6,927 bases of DNA, taken from NCBI GenBank assembly GCA_937892105.1, contig CALAUZ010000123.1:1-6927 (forward strand), in the 5' to 3' direction. The stretch comes from an uncultured Fretibacterium sp. (GTDB lineage Bacteria; Synergistota; Synergistia; Synergistales; Aminobacteriaceae). Shown piece by piece: positions 6,087 through 6,927 of this stretch (position 1 is its first letter; every line of letters begins with the position of its first letter). Below the pieces are notes generated by a model that was given only the letters and a program-made list of their open reading frames with translations, had not been told where the DNA came from and did no database searches. The position numbers were made by a program, and so were the translations under genes.

Positions 6087-6878
6087 TTAACGTTTCAGGC
6101 CGTTAGCGATACGCAACAGATCATCAGCAGTCTGAATACCTTTGGAGTTTGCCTCATATGCTCTCTGCGCAACTATCATCTCCACCATCTCCTCGACTAC
6201 CTGAACGTTGGACATCTCGATAACGTTCTGTCTGACCTGCGGCATTCCGTCTTCGCCTGGATTTCCCACTATAGGCTCGCCGCTTGCGGGGGTCTGAAGG
6301 AATACCCTGTCTCCAAGTGCCCGAAGACCTGTAGGGTTGACGAACCTTGCAAGCTCAATCTGCCCTATCTCCTGAAGTTCCGTTTCATCGCCTACCCTTA
6401 CGCTGACAACACCAGTAGGCGACAACTGTATGGATTGCGCGTCTTCAGGGATTGTTATTGCTGGTTCTATGAGATAACCGTCCTCATTCACTATTTGGCC
6501 CTGATCATCAATCTGCCATGAACCGCCGCGTGTGTAACCTATCTGTCCGTTGCCCAAGTTGACCTGAAAGAAGCCGTTGTCGTCAACAATTACCCAGTCC
6601 AAATCACCGTCCGTAATCTGGAAGTTTCCCTGTACCATGAAGCTGGGAGTTGCGGTAACTCTTGTTCCCAAACCTACCTGTACACCGGTTGGAACTACCG
6701 AACCTCCCTCAATTGGTGCGCCTGGCTCACGGTATATCTGGTACATTAAGTCCTCAAAATCTGCCCTGCGTTTCTTGTAACCCTGAGTGTTGACGTTCGC
6801 AAGGTTGTGCGTTACAACGTCAAGGTGTGTCTGCTGGGCTATCATTCCTGACGCACTCGTCCATAATGAACGTAACAT
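6087..6878 (-). CDS. flgG: Flagellar basal-body distal rod protein FlgG
   Basis: FlgG subunits form the distal rod, the drive shaft that passes through the P and L rings. It is exported by the flagellar type III apparatus, so no cleaved signal peptide is expected. The 263 residues equal the usual length. The N-terminal rod domain is canonical: MLRSLWTSASGMIAQQTHLDVV (1-22) and the rod-family motif HNLANVNTQGYKKRR (24-38). The central domain has VQVGLGTRVTATPSFMVQGNFQITDGDLDWVI, typical of FlgG rather than FlgF. The C-terminal D0 helix, VVEEMVEMIVAQRAYEANSKGIQTADDLLRIANGL, closes the protein. The ATG at 6878 has a very strong site, AAAGGAGG (6896-6889), ten bases upstream. It is the first complete gene of the cluster in this window and is followed seven bases later by flgA. 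Confidence 0.97.
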   Translation of the reverse strand: MLRSLWTSASGMIAQQTHLDVVTHNLANVNTQGYKKRRADFEDLMYQIYREPGAPIEGGSVVPTGVQVGLGTRVTATPSFMVQGNFQITDGDLDWVIVDDNGFFQVNLGNGQIGYTRGGSWQIDDQGQIVNEDGYLIEPAITIPEDAQSIQLSPTGVVSVRVGDETELQEIGQIELARFVNPTGLRALGDRVFLQTPASGEPIVGNPGEDGMPQVRQNVIEMSNVQVVEEMVEMIVAQRAYEANSKGIQTADDLLRIANGLKR

Positions 6879-6888
6879 GAATATTATT

Positions 6889-6896
6889 CCTCCTTT
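6889..6896 (-). promoter_or_regulatory. Strong ribosome binding site of flgG
   Basis: AAAGGAGG on the minus strand, ten bases before the flgG ATG, is the best match to the anti-Shine-Dalgarno sequence in the window. It fits the high demand for rod subunits compared with flgA, which lacks such a site. Confidence 0.75.
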
Positions 6897-6899
6897 GTG

Positions 6900-6927
6900 C
6901 TATCCTCTGCTGAATGATGTAATCAAC
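6900..6927 (-). CDS. Possible last codons of flgF (partial, runs off the window)
   Basis: On the minus strand one frame reads LITSFSRG and then TAG (6902-6900), four bases before the flgG ribosome site. A short hydrophobic-polar end of this kind would suit the C-terminus of a rod protein, and flgF often precedes flgG. Eight codons cannot identify a gene, so this call rests on position. The reading frame can only be confirmed with sequence beyond 6927. Confidence 0.4.

Noticed and set aside
6015..6521. Plus-strand 168-codon open frame opposite flgG and flgA
   Set aside because: It spans the junction of two confident genes in antisense and its Cys-rich translation matches nothing I recognise.
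1..6927. CRISPR array, tRNA, rRNA, toxin-antitoxin or defence genes
   Set aside because: No spaced direct repeats, RNA gene signatures or such protein families were seen on either strand.

Overview
The window reads as part of the chromosome of a motile, two-membraned (diderm) anaerobe. Its genes encode both outer rings of a Gram-negative-type flagellum: FlgH, the L ring in the outer membrane, and FlgI, the P ring in the peptidoglycan. The protein sequences and gene order look most like Synergistota to me. That is recognition from memory, not a computed placement, and a diderm Firmicute remains possible.

Layout. All intact genes lie on the minus strand, so transcription runs from high to low coordinates. 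A possible last few codons of flgF sit at the right edge. They are followed by flgG (distal rod), flgA (P-ring chaperone), flgH (L ring), flgI (P ring), a family-4-type glycosyltransferase, and flgJ (rod-binding domain only). Gaps between these genes are only 3 to 23 bases and several starts look translationally coupled, so this is one operon for the outer part of the basal body. After a 55-base gap comes a MOFRL-type glycerate 2-kinase. That gap holds a 13-base palindrome over a possible extended -10 promoter, so the kinase may have its own control.

The left 550 bases are different. On the plus strand, convergent with the operon, lies the decayed 3' part of an IS256-family (mutator) transposase and what looks like the right end of the element. 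Between this end and the kinase stop codon is a 102-base element of nested inverted repeats. It folds on paper into a compact four-way junction: a 7-bp closing stem, a small hairpin, a long central hairpin and a second small hairpin.

How the genes work together: FlgG builds the distal rod, FlgJ is thought to cap or guide rod assembly, FlgA holds FlgI in the periplasm until the P ring forms, and FlgH forms the L ring. The glycosyltransferase inside the set may modify a surface or flagellar component made at the same time. The kinase is metabolic and probably just a neighbour. The points most worth a second look are the cloverleaf-like repeat, a FlgH without a lipoprotein signal, the embedded glycosyltransferase, and the promoter/operator candidate before the kinase.
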